Below, piece by piece: positions 13,137-23,732 of a stretch of DNA of 64,000 nt (its first letter is position 1; every line of letters starts with the position of its first letter). Origin of the DNA: Paratinospora sagittata (taxonomy: Eukaryota; Streptophyta; Magnoliopsida; Ranunculales; Menispermaceae); contig CM069595.1 in the NCBI GenBank assembly GCA_035771175.1, positions 3,204,094 to 3,268,093 on the forward strand, written 5' to 3'. The notes under the pieces were generated by a model. The model saw only the letters and a program-made list of their open reading frames with translations, was not told the DNA's origin and made no database searches. A program made the position numbers and the translations under genes.

Positions 13137-14202
13137 TTAATTAGGAACGGTGTGTAGACAAAAGTAGCAAGTGCTTGTCCAACTGATTAAACCCTGCAAC
13201 AAAAACCCAAATTTCAATCTTGAACAGAAGTGCTTCCAAAAAACATGAATAGAAGAATTTGCATTACGCTTTTGATTTGATTCATTACCTGGCCAAAGAC
13301 TTCAATGTTGGCTTGAGGATAATACCAAAGATGGAAAAGCCTGAAGATGAACCACAGAAAACCCATTAACACAGTGTTCTTAGTTTTTATTCATACCAAC
13401 CCACTTAGCATTAAGTAGAGGAGGGCCTTACTTGATTAAGGGAATCTCTGCCAAAGGACATCCAAAACCTACTATACAAGCTAGTGTGAACCCAAGCCAT
13501 GTTCCATCTAGGAAAAGCCATGTAAATTCTGCCAGTGCAAACAATATGTAAGCTTCAATGTTGTCTGCCACTCCAGCTTTGTACATCTCAGCACTCAGTT
13601 CAGTGAAAATCACCAGTACTCTTGATTCAAACAAAAAAAAATAAAAAAAATATCAGATTATGTTCAGGGAAGAAAAGACCCTCCATTTATCATCACATAT
13701 TTTTAGTTTATTCAAAGGGTCTATAAGATTTGAATTCTGCTCTTATAGAGACTCACATTAGTGAAGCTACTGTTCTCTCCAAGCTACCTTTCTGAACTTT
13801 AGACTTGGAAGAGGAGACCCTTTCATCCAAGAACAGTTGCAGTAACCCAACAGTACAGTAAAACAAGCCAAGAAGAGGAGGGACCTGAGAACATGAAACA
13901 AACACATTTGAAATGAATAATCTGCTGCAGATCAAGTGAAACTTCTAAAATTCGAGACTGGGAAGAAAGAGTAAAAAAAGTAAAAATACCCAGATATTTG
14001 TATGAATTGGTCCAATATCTATTGACCCATTTTGGTATATCTGAAGGTTAACTCTTGAATGAATTCCATCAATGAGAGTGCCCAAGAAGGAACCTGAAAC
14101 AAAAAGAGAGAGAGAAATAGGTGGCCAACTGCCCTTAAGATTGGCTTTGCTTTGCTCTCTTAAGCTGCAAATTGGTTTACTCAGAGTTGAATGAGATTTC
14201 AT
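13137..14202 (-). CDS. INSIG-family multi-pass membrane protein, C terminus frameshifted
   Basis: Five exons join in frame: 13990-14202, 13757-13884, 13432-13620, 13289-13340 and 13137-13193, about 212 residues. Hydrophobic segments fill most of the protein. The sequence [20 protein letters not shown] followed by FLDERVS aligns with the WVPPCCG...GLL...DR segment of animal INSIG proteins. [18 protein letters not shown] aligns with the INSIG stretch containing HASAK and NNIQ. Animal INSIGs retain sterol sensors in the ER; the plant role is not known to me. In the last exon the frame after [11 protein letters not shown] turns into CLHTVPN and a stop. Removing one T from the TTTT at 13160-13163 would give a longer hydrophobic and basic tail of about 28 residues. 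The start at 14202 is the first in-frame Met. The family call comes from remembered INSIG sequence and needs a profile search. Confidence 0.7.
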
Positions 14203-14902
14203 ATGGTGGTGGAGATGATTAAGGGACAGAGGGCAGTGCTCTCAAAGCTAAGAGGCTTTGCATCTCTTTCTCCCTTTTAGTTTCAGCTCTGGCAGTAGAT
14301 AACATAAAAGAACTACACCCATTGATTCTAAAGCCAAGTGGAAGGCATGCAACGAGTGGCTATAATTGCTTCATCTCAATTAGTACTCAACTTAACCACC
14401 GTTATCAACAATTCTCCATCTTGAACCAAAATTCAATTATTTATCATAATCATAATCATATATCACATAATTTATGTCAAATTAACTGTCTATTAGTTTC
14501 AAAAGCTACATCTTGGAGAACAATTCATAATTTACTTTATGTATGTTACAGTCAAACCATTGACTCTAATACTACTTAGTAGGTGGTCTGAATCTCAATT
14601 AGTAATCATATTATATCTAATTTAACCGCCTCTAGGCTAATTTATGAAATTTTATTGAAAAAGTGTACGTACTAATAATAACGGTGAGATTCTAATTCAT
14701 GTAATAAATATATCACTATTATTTCAGTCCACGATCATCAATCTCTTTCTTGTGCCCTCTCAGGTTCTAATGCTCAATAGTTGCACAACTCTCGGGAGTG
14801 CAGGGCAAAAAGCACCAAAAAAAAAAAAACCAATGTATTTTTATAATTTTTAACTCAATGAATGCCAAGGCTTTTGGAAGAATTGAGAAGAAAAATTCAA
14901 CA
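14203..14902. promoter_or_regulatory. Divergent promoter region between the INSIG-like gene and NFU1
   Basis: This 700 bp spacer separates two genes transcribed away from each other, so it must hold both promoters and leaders. On the minus strand an upstream ATG at about 14262 opens a 14-codon frame before the INSIG-like start, a possible uORF. On the plus strand an ATG at 14858, in frame with NFU1, gives an alternative longer N terminus. No clear TATA box can be assigned to either gene. Confidence 0.4.
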
Positions 14903-17293
14903 ATGGCTTCTCTTACCGCAACTGGGTTGGTAAAAAATCCATCAATTCTGCATAAACAAGCCCCTAAATCTCGTCTAAATCCTTCATTTGCTTGTTTTAG
15001 AGAATCTAGAGTGGTTTACAATAGATGGGTATTTGTCAACAAAGAGATTAAGGCCTTAAAATCCATAGAAACGAAGGCAACTGGTTCTCCGGGGCTCTAC
15101 TCTTCTCAGACATTCGGGCTTACTGCAGAGAACGTTGACTTGGTTCTTGAGGATGTTAGACCTTACTTGGTTGCTGATGGAGGAAACGTCGATGTGGTTT
15201 CTGTTGAAGATGGAGTCGTATATCTTAAACTTCAAGGTCGGTTTATTCTTGCCCTTCTTCAATGGCTTCTCTAATCATGGATTAGTTTTTGTTTTTTGTT
15301 TTTTTTTTTTGCCTTAAAATAATTTTATTTTTATTATTTTGTTTCCAAAAGTTGAAATTTCCGTTGTTACCGATTTGGGTTGGGTTTAGATTATGGTTTT
15401 TTATTGGGGATTTCTTCTGATTTGGTGGGAATTGCTGCTTCATGAAGTTCTTGTTGGTATTTTGATATATTTGGAACAATTTTAGTTTCTACGGATCTTA
15501 TGTGAAGATCTTCTCGGAATGAAAATGGAGCAATCTATCATAGATTCATGTGGAGAAAGGGTGTTTTGAGTTATGTGATCTGCTGGGTTTTGCAATTGTT
15601 CATACAATTGCAATTTATCACAGTAATCATTTCTATTAATTTTGTGCTAAGGATTATTAAATTAGACATAAGATATATGTTGATGATTTAAAGATGATCT
15701 TCAATTGTTCATAAGAGCACTGAATTGGGCTAAAACTGAAAACCAGTTTTAGGATTATGTAGCTATTTCATACACATATGTAGTGGCTTTAATTTGCATA
15801 ATTTCAACAAAGGCCTTTCATTTTGCTACAGCTAAACACCTAAAGAAAATCGACTAGATATTTAGCAGTTTTCAAAATAGAACGGGATTCTAGGTAGGTT
15901 CTTATCTAATTAAGGATGCATTTGAGGGAGTGATAACTAGTACTAGGACAATCAATGGGAAACAAACCAGTTTTTAGTTATAGTAGGATTGATGGATGTG
16001 CTGATTTGAGAAAACATACTTCATGTCAACTGAGCTTTTAGCTCTTATTTGTTTTCCATATTAATGGATGTGCTGATTTGAAGGAATAGAATAAATGATC
16101 CAGGTTCAGTGGTCTTCAAGTCGGATAGCAAATAGATAACCCTATAACTAATCCAAATATTACCTGCCCTTGAGGTTTTCAAAACTGTCCATGGAGAAAA
16201 TATTAAATGTTTTGCCTGAAATTCTGGCTCTACTGTTTTTTGCTAGTATTTGGAGATTTCTAAAGATGCGGGTTCCCTAAACCATTGAAAACATGAGCAG
16301 AATGGATCTCATTGTAGTGGTGAATGAACAAACTTCAGTTCACTACGTCCTTACTGTTTCTTTTTTCCCATTTGAAATTTTTCTTGTTTTAGGTATTAGA
16401 GATCGTGATTTGAGTTAATGATGCAACTCACATTCTTTTTTTGGTTAAATTACAAACTGCTGATACCATAATTCAAGGCCAAAGATTGATAGTGAAATAA
16501 AAATGTTGTTGTGACAACCCGTTAGATGAGATGATGATAGCTAGACATTGCTCAAGCAAGTCAGATCAAGAATGAAAAGAGCTAGTCAGCTCAATGCCCA
16601 ATTTCTGATTTCCAATTCCCTAATTTAATTCCTTTAAAAAAAAATCCGTAATTTAATTGATTTCATAAAGTAGATGAATGTGTTTGTTTTTTATTTTCGC
16701 GTATGCATTTTTCATCTAAACTAAGCTGAGACTTCATGAAGTTTACTGTTTTTTTTTGTTTTTTTTATCTTTAATACAATATTTTGTTTCCTCTCAAAAA
16801 GAGAGGAAACAAAAGAGACTTTATGAAGTTCTGCAATTGTTGTCTATAGGAGCATGTGGAAGCTGCCCTAGCTCAACAACAACCATGAAGATGGGGATTG
16901 AACGTGTGCTGAAGGAGAAATTTGGAGATGCTGTTACTGATATTCAGCAAGTCTTTGATGACCAACAAAACAATGCTTATACTGTTGAGGAGAGTCTTCA
17001 ATCTTCATGACTATTGTCCCTTTTTTGTTTTAGACAAAAGAAAAGGGCAAGCCCTTTAATTTATTAGCCTACTTCTAATAAAAGACGCTTTGTTCTTTCA
17101 ACAGGCGGTCAATGGCCATCTTGACGTACTCAGACCTGCCATCAAAAATTATGGTGGAAGCGTGGAAGTAATATCAGTTAATGAAGGGGATTGCCTTGTT
17201 AAATATGAGGGGCCCGAATCTATAGGAGCAGGAATCAAAGCAGCTATTAAGGAAAAATTCCCTGATATCGTGAATGTCACGTTCACAAGCTAG
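14903..17293 (+). CDS. NFU1: NifU-like Fe-S scaffold protein, plastid NFU1 type
   Basis: Exons 14903-15236, 16850-16989 (or 16983) and 17105-17293 encode about 218-220 residues. A serine- and basic-rich transit peptide (from MASLTATG) is followed by a NifU domain: LTAENVDLVLEDVRPYLVAD, then GGNVDVVSVEDGVV and LKLQGACGSCPSS. The cluster-binding cysteines are at about 114 and 117. A second, degenerate NifU-like domain follows (VNGHLDVLRPAIKNYGGSVE) and the end is NVTFTS. The second domain lacks the CxxC, which is the NFU1 arrangement as I recall it and unlike NFU2/NFU3. The protein transfers Fe-S clusters in the plastid stroma. The donor after exon 2 is odd: the expected exon end GTTGAG is followed by GA, not GT. 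A GT six bases upstream would keep the frame but lose two residues. The in-frame ATG at 14858 is an alternative start. Confidence 0.9.
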
Positions 17294-18059
17294 GCTTTGC
17301 TACTGCTCAAGAGCTTTGGAGTCTTTTAGGGAATCAATTTGTACGAGATTTGAGTTGATACATACAATACACATATACAAGCATAGATGAATGGAAGAAA
17401 TGTATGTTCATGCATGCTTCTTGCAGAAGCAAACCCGTGTGTTTCATCAAGATGATTCTTATGTTCTCTTGTATTTGATGTTCTTGAGTGTACCGTATTA
17501 TAATCTTGAAGTTTTACTTCTTGTGTAAAGCTTAATTACAGTTGATATACTGAATTCTTGTGAAGAAAACATGGTCAAATAACTATAAGCGAGCATTTCA
17601 AGACTACTTCAGATTCACCTGTGAGACTCAAGAATATAACGGCCCCTACATTTTCTAACAAAATCTACTCAATGCATTCTTTTGTTTAGAATCTATCCAA
17701 AAATAATTTTGTTTTTACTCTAAATATTTAAGACATTTCATTTCATTATTTATGGTAACTAAATATTTTTTCTGTTTGATCCCATTTAACCTATTTTGAT
17801 CATTTAGGTCTTGTTTGATATTTTCTTAAGCAATTTTTTTTAGAGAATTTACTCATATTTGTTTGATTATGTATAAAAAAATATTAAATGTAAACATAAA
17901 CATAATTATTAATACTAAAAAATCTTGATTGATTATCTAAATTCAATCATTATTTAGTGTGCTTAACTGCTTATATAATATATAGTTGTTTTGGTTCAGT
18001 TTGTCACCACCCAAAAAACAACCTGTTTTGTCAAATATCACTAAGCATCTCTACCATTT
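17294..18059. other. NFU1 3' region and upstream region of the next PPR gene
   Basis: The first 300 bp or so is the probable 3' UTR of NFU1. The rest is AT-rich spacer. I see no other gene or repeat. Confidence 0.55.
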
Positions 18060-19562
18060 ATGACTTTGAGTAAACCTATGATCATACCACTGTCAAGATT
18101 CAGTTTTATACTTAGAAAAGCCAATTACCAATCCAACATTTACTCTTCACTCGCCCACTTCACCACCCTTCTGCAGAATTGCAGGAGTTTCCAAATCCAA
18201 ACTTCTCTAATTGCAGACAAATCCATTTTATTTCAACTGGAAAAATGCAAAAACATGACTCAATTCAACCAAATCCATGGCCTAATAATCACCACTGGCA
18301 TGTTCCATAATGTCTTCACTGCAAGCCGCCTAGTTGTGATCAGTTCCTTCTCTTTAGACCCTCCAAACATCCCCTTAGCATGTCTTCTGTTTTCACAAAT
18401 CCAAAGCCCTGATGTTTACACATATAATAGTATAATCAAGGCCACTTCACGAGCTTCAAACCCATGTAATTCCCTATATTTTTACAGCAAAATGCTACAC
18501 CAAGACCTCCAACCCAATGAGTACACTTTTTGCTTTTTATTCACTTCTTGTGCTCATGGATTGGCTCTTCACGAGGGCAACCAAATTCACTCTCATTTTG
18601 TGAAGCATGGGCTCAACATAGGTGTCTTTGCTACCACTTCCCTTCTATTTATGTATGGTGAATGTGGTGATATTCCTAATGCGAATCGAGTATTCGATGA
18701 AATGCTCCACAGAACTGCAGTGTCTTGGGGAGCAATGATCGACGCGTACATAAGCCATGGGTTTTTGGTTAATGGGTTGAGATTGTTCTTGGAGATGAGA
18801 AATTTGAGATTTGAGGTGAGTAATGCGACATTGGTTAGTGTCTTGTGTGCTTGTGCCAAGTTACAAGACCTGGTTTTGGGCAGGATGGTTCATGGTTATG
18901 TTGAAATTAAGGGAATGGAACTCAATCTAACCCTTGGGACAAGCCTTGTTTATATGTACTCCAAATGTGGAGCTGTAGGTACTGCAATGGATGTGTTCTC
19001 TGTGTTGCCTGCAAAGAGTGTGGCAACGTGGAACTGCATGATCAATGGGTTGGCGATGAACGGACGAGGAAATGCAGCCATTGGATTGTTTCGAGATATG
19101 CAGAAAGAAGGCGTGAAACCTAATAGTGCAACTTTGATAGGGGTATTGCATTCATGTAGCCATGCAGGGTTGGTGGAAGATGGAGTTTCATACTTTCAGC
19201 ACATGAGCGATGATTATGGCGTGACGCCTAATGTTAAGCACTATGGTTGCATGGTTGATTTATATGGTCGAGCGGGGCAGTTCGATATGGCTCTTGAGGT
19301 CATCAGAACCATGCCAATGAACCCTGATGTTGTGGTATGGGGAGCTTTACTTGGTGCTTGCAGAACTCATGGGCATGCAAGGTTAGGAGAGCTTGTTGGA
19401 GCACAAATAATGAAGCTGCAGTCACATCAGATAAGCGGATGTATGGGTCTTTCTGGTGTGTATGCCATGGCTGGAAGGTGGGATGATGTGGTGGGAGTAA
19501 GGACAATGATGATGAACATGGAAACCATGAAAGAAGCTGGGCTTAGCATGATATCTGCTTAA
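18060..19562 (+). CDS. PLS-class pentatricopeptide repeat protein, E type without DYW
   Basis: One intronless frame of 500 residues. The N terminus is basic and serine/asparagine-rich, consistent with organelle targeting. PLS repeats run from about residue 75 to 440, with words such as PDVYTYNSIIKATSR, GAMIDAYISHGF, ATWNCMINGLAMNGRG and VKHYGCMVDLYGRAGQ. A WGALLGACRTHGH segment starts the E motif, and the protein ends soon after MKEAGLSMISA. It therefore has no E+ or DYW deaminase domain. Such proteins bind organellar RNA and, if they edit, need a DYW domain supplied by a partner. It is shorter than usual for the class, but the frame is clean and nothing in the sequence shows a break. The RNA target is unknown. 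Confidence 0.9.
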   Translation: MTLSKPMIIPLSRFSFILRKANYQSNIYSSLAHFTTLLQNCRSFQIQTSLIADKSILFQLEKCKNMTQFNQIHGLIITTGMFHNVFTASRLVVISSFSLDPPNIPLACLLFSQIQSPDVYTYNSIIKATSRASNPCNSLYFYSKMLHQDLQPNEYTFCFLFTSCAHGLALHEGNQIHSHFVKHGLNIGVFATTSLLFMYGECGDIPNANRVFDEMLHRTAVSWGAMIDAYISHGFLVNGLRLFLEMRNLRFEVSNATLVSVLCACAKLQDLVLGRMVHGYVEIKGMELNLTLGTSLVYMYSKCGAVGTAMDVFSVLPAKSVATWNCMINGLAMNGRGNAAIGLFRDMQKEGVKPNSATLIGVLHSCSHAGLVEDGVSYFQHMSDDYGVTPNVKHYGCMVDLYGRAGQFDMALEVIRTMPMNPDVVVWGALLGACRTHGHARLGELVGAQIMKLQSHQISGCMGLSGVYAMAGRWDDVVGVRTMMMNMETMKEAGLSMISA

Positions 19563-20283
19563 ATTCCTGAAGATCAAAAAGTAAGGCAACATGAAATGGC
19601 CTTGCATTATCTACCAAAACAACCAAAAAATATTGCTGTGGCAGAAAGAGTTCTTTAGTCATTTGAAGCTTAGTGAGTCAATCTTGGAAATGTACAAGAT
19701 AAAAAAAAAAAACTCCATTGCGAAAATTCTTACATAATGACAATAACCTGCAAGCATAATTAAGCCCTTACACAATATAAGGCTTGGACTGCAGTCGGTA
19801 AGTTACTCTTTACATCTTGTAGGGGAGACATTTTTGAAGTACTTACAATGCGCAAGGATTTCATGTAACTAAGTGTGACTTTGAATAATCCATGAAAATG
19901 CACAGTAAATACCAATATTTAGTGTTCCCAACTAAAGCCCCTCTTCCGAGTTTTGAGACTTTGGAGACGGCACATGGAGCTGCAAGTGCCTTGCTTTCTA
20001 AGGAAACAACCAATGGAGGTCTTCGGCTAGACTGGACCACCTGGTGTATTGGAACATAAGAGAGGAAAAAAAGTGTGTTACTAGATTTATATTGGCATAC
20101 AAAAGGAGGAATGTTTTAGAGGCTTCTTCTTCCTATGATAGATTAGAAGTTTTGAATAAAATGAAGTTAAAATATGAGAGAACAGAAATGTGCATGCTTT
20201 AGGTCAAATTGGAATATTATGGCTGTCTACAACAGGACTATTAATGGTTTTTCATTACCTATGAATATATGTATCTGAGGCTT
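19563..20283. other. Convergent spacer between PPR and SWC4
   Basis: This region holds the 3' ends of the two convergent genes. It has short A runs and no recognisable exon, repeat or RNA gene. Confidence 0.55.
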
Positions 20284-23200
20284 TTATTTTCTAGCTCTCT
20301 TAGTTTGAGGAGGGGATGGTGGTGCATCCGTGAATCTTCCAGGAGCCTAGAAAACCAGAAGATATAATTCCATAAATGCCCAAGAGAGGTGGAGCAAAGC
20401 TACACAATAACAAAACCAAAAGATGAAAAAAAACACCTTGCGCTTGTGATCTCGTTTGCCAACTCTTTCACCTGAAATCTCAATGTGGAACAAGATTGTC
20501 AAAAGCCAAGCCAGATGGTATAGCAAAATCCAATGTTTCATGGTATTTAGTTACGTTACCTCCAAAGCTAACAGAGTCAGGAACAAATGATCGATCTTGA
20601 TCCCCTCCACGTTGTGAGCGCTGTTAAACAGTTGCAGGCTCATAAACAAAACCGATGTGCATAAAGACTATTGCTCATATGTTATCACAAGCAAGGCTTC
20701 AAATATCAATGTCAACAGTCATGTCCAACCACCAGATGTGTAGACATGAATATTGTCCCATCAGTTAATAATTCAAAGCTTTTACAATATAATTCTTCGA
20801 ACGTCTATCAATTTCAACAAGAATATCAATGCTGGTGTGAAATAAGAGACTCAACGCACATGTATCAATCAATTTTGATAAATTAAGCTAAAAATTTAAT
20901 ACCATGAACACATGCCTGCTTGAAAAGTCACATCAGAAGCAGAAGCATATCAAAGACAAGTTACTAGCACACACTACAAATACTTACTTTTGGAGTGCCC
21001 GGTGTCTCGGTGTATGAATTGTCATGGTGAGAGGTTGCTTCAGCCTCCTTATATTGCAACTGAACATCAAAAGCAGTACATCAAAACATGTAGCTAGAAG
21101 AAATTAATATCACGGGAGAAAGCAAACATACACCACATGCATCCAGATCAGATCAATCTACTTTGCTTTTATTCATTTTATGGTGCATATGCACCTTGTC
21201 TTCCAAATAAAAGAGTTCAGATACACTTGGGTGTATGGAACACCACTTCAATAGAAAATTTTGTACATAAGTAAAGTAACTAAAAAGTGCACTGAAGCAC
21301 ACAGAGAAAGATGGAATCATTAATATCTGAAATGTAATCAGGGACCTTCAAGGATAGTGAGCAAGTGTAGATTCCAAAATACAAACATAAATGAAAAATA
21401 ATGCAAATTACCTATACTTAAACATAAAATCTTCACTTGAAAGAATAAGAATATTATTTTAATACAAAAGTCACAGTTCGATCAATCTGGTATGCATGGT
21501 ATGAATTACACAAAGATTAGAAAAGGCAAAAAAAGTTAGCGCGAGATAAAACTTGATGTAAAAAATATAAGGTGAACTTTCTTTCTCAATTAAACCAGAA
21601 GTAAAATCTATTAAGAAGTTTATTTATATAAGGAAATAGAATGTAAAACTATGCCCCACAAAACAATAACCTGTTTCTGGAGATTGAGTAATGTCAATAT
21701 TTCTCTCCGCAATTCAAGATGCTCAGCACAAACTGCTTTGGTTGGAACCTTTGGTTTTACATTAACCTGAAACAAAAATAAGGATCATTTAAAAAAAAGC
21801 AGCAGTTAAATATCAAATATTGACTCACAAAGGACCTGAATAGAAATCATTAGCATTCATGAAGAATACTTCTCGAGACTGCAGATAAGCAGCCCAATAA
21901 TTTGATTAAACTTAGGTTAAGAGATTATTCTGAAAAAAGTATGGAAAACGTTCGGTTAATAGGCCAAAGAGGTAAATAAGCATACCCTAAGATCTTGTAA
22001 AGTCTGTTCAACTCGCTTAACAGTGCGAAGTCCAGCAGATGAGCTTGCAGCTTGCACCATTTTATCAAGTGCATGCGTTCTCAAGAATACCCGGAGCTGA
22101 GAGTTTGCATATCAGTCAGACATGTAAATTAAATTCTTGCATTGTTAATGTATAATGTTGAAAAATTGAAAGTAAATACTATATACAGAATCTTACAGTT
22201 GGAAAAAAGTGACAGTTTTTGAAGGCAAAGGAAAACAATTAATAAAAAGAGCGAAAAAAAATAAAAATCAACAGCAACAGAAAAAGTTTAAGCCAACATT
22301 GGTCACTATGATTGGCTCACCATTCGAAGAGAAGCTGGAGTAGAGGCACTATCTGCTGTTGATGTTGGAGGTGCAACAGTCACAGGTTGAAGTTGAGCGT
22401 TTGAAGATGGTGATAATTCAATAGGAGTCTTTTCATTACATTCTGGATCAACACTAGATGTCGCGGCTAACTCAGGTTCTTCTGCACTCTGCAACATAAA
22501 AAACAAAAAAAACTAACTTAAGTATTTTATCCGCAGAAGATTGAAGATGAGAAATTCATTTATCACTGTGGAAGTTACAGTTTTCCAGTGTATACACTAG
22601 AAGGTAAAGACGGTGTGAAAAATAATGACAAAACAAGTTGTGTTGTCAAAACCAAGCCTGAATAAGATAATGATTGCTGAAGTTGATGGTACTAGAAATT
22701 GTAACATCAAATAGAAATGACTCCAGCTAGAATGCAGAAATTATGAAAAATAAAAAGGGAGCAATGAAAAAAAAAAAAAAAACATTAAAATTTACAAATA
22801 CAAAATGCAGAAAATTTTGATAGACTATATATAAGAGGAGATGAGAACCGTCACATTTCTATCAAAATCCAGATCATGTGGGCTACTACAGTCCAACTCT
22901 GGTTAAAAAAGCTAGCTGAACAGTTATGTGCATACCAAACAAAAATTTTACAGGTAAAACCAAGAGAATGTTAATATATTTAAAGAAATTGCAAGAATGT
23001 ATTTAGTAAAATGAGCTAATATAATATAATCACAAAAGAAAAAACAGTAACCAAGACATATCATCACAATGTAAATGTTTAATTTTGACCAATATGCATT
23101 CTGATATGGCCTCTCACAATTTGATAAAATTAAATTCATATAACAAAAGTACAATATCTGCAACCCATATAAAAGAACTTGCGGTGTGTGTTAGTTATGT

Positions 23201-23669
23201 CCATTTCTTCTCAAGTATGGACTTCACCGAATGAAACAGAAATAAAAGGAATAATGGCCAATTCTTTCTACAAATGGTCTGAAGATATTTAGTTAAACTT
23301 CACCTTTGGGATCATCCGTGACTCAGTTATTCGCTTTGCTTCTGCAAGAACCTAAAAGTGCATAAAATAAGAAAATTAGCTAGATATTGTGTCAAAGTGC
23401 TTCACAACATGTCAAGAAGTGAATAATGAGCAATGAGTCAAGGAAATGATAAGATGGCTAGTATCTGAAGATACAAAAACATCATTTATACCTCGGCATC
23501 TTTGCGCTCTTGCTGCTTTGTCTGAGAGAGGACCAGCGATAATGCACGCTTTCGGTCAGTCTCTTGCCTAGCATTATAAGGATCCTGTAGGCACAAGAAA
23601 ATGAGAACCACAGCTGCAAATTCTATCAAAGAAACACAGAGCATGAGACAGTGTCCCCCACCCCCAACC

Positions 23670-23732
<63 letters not shown>

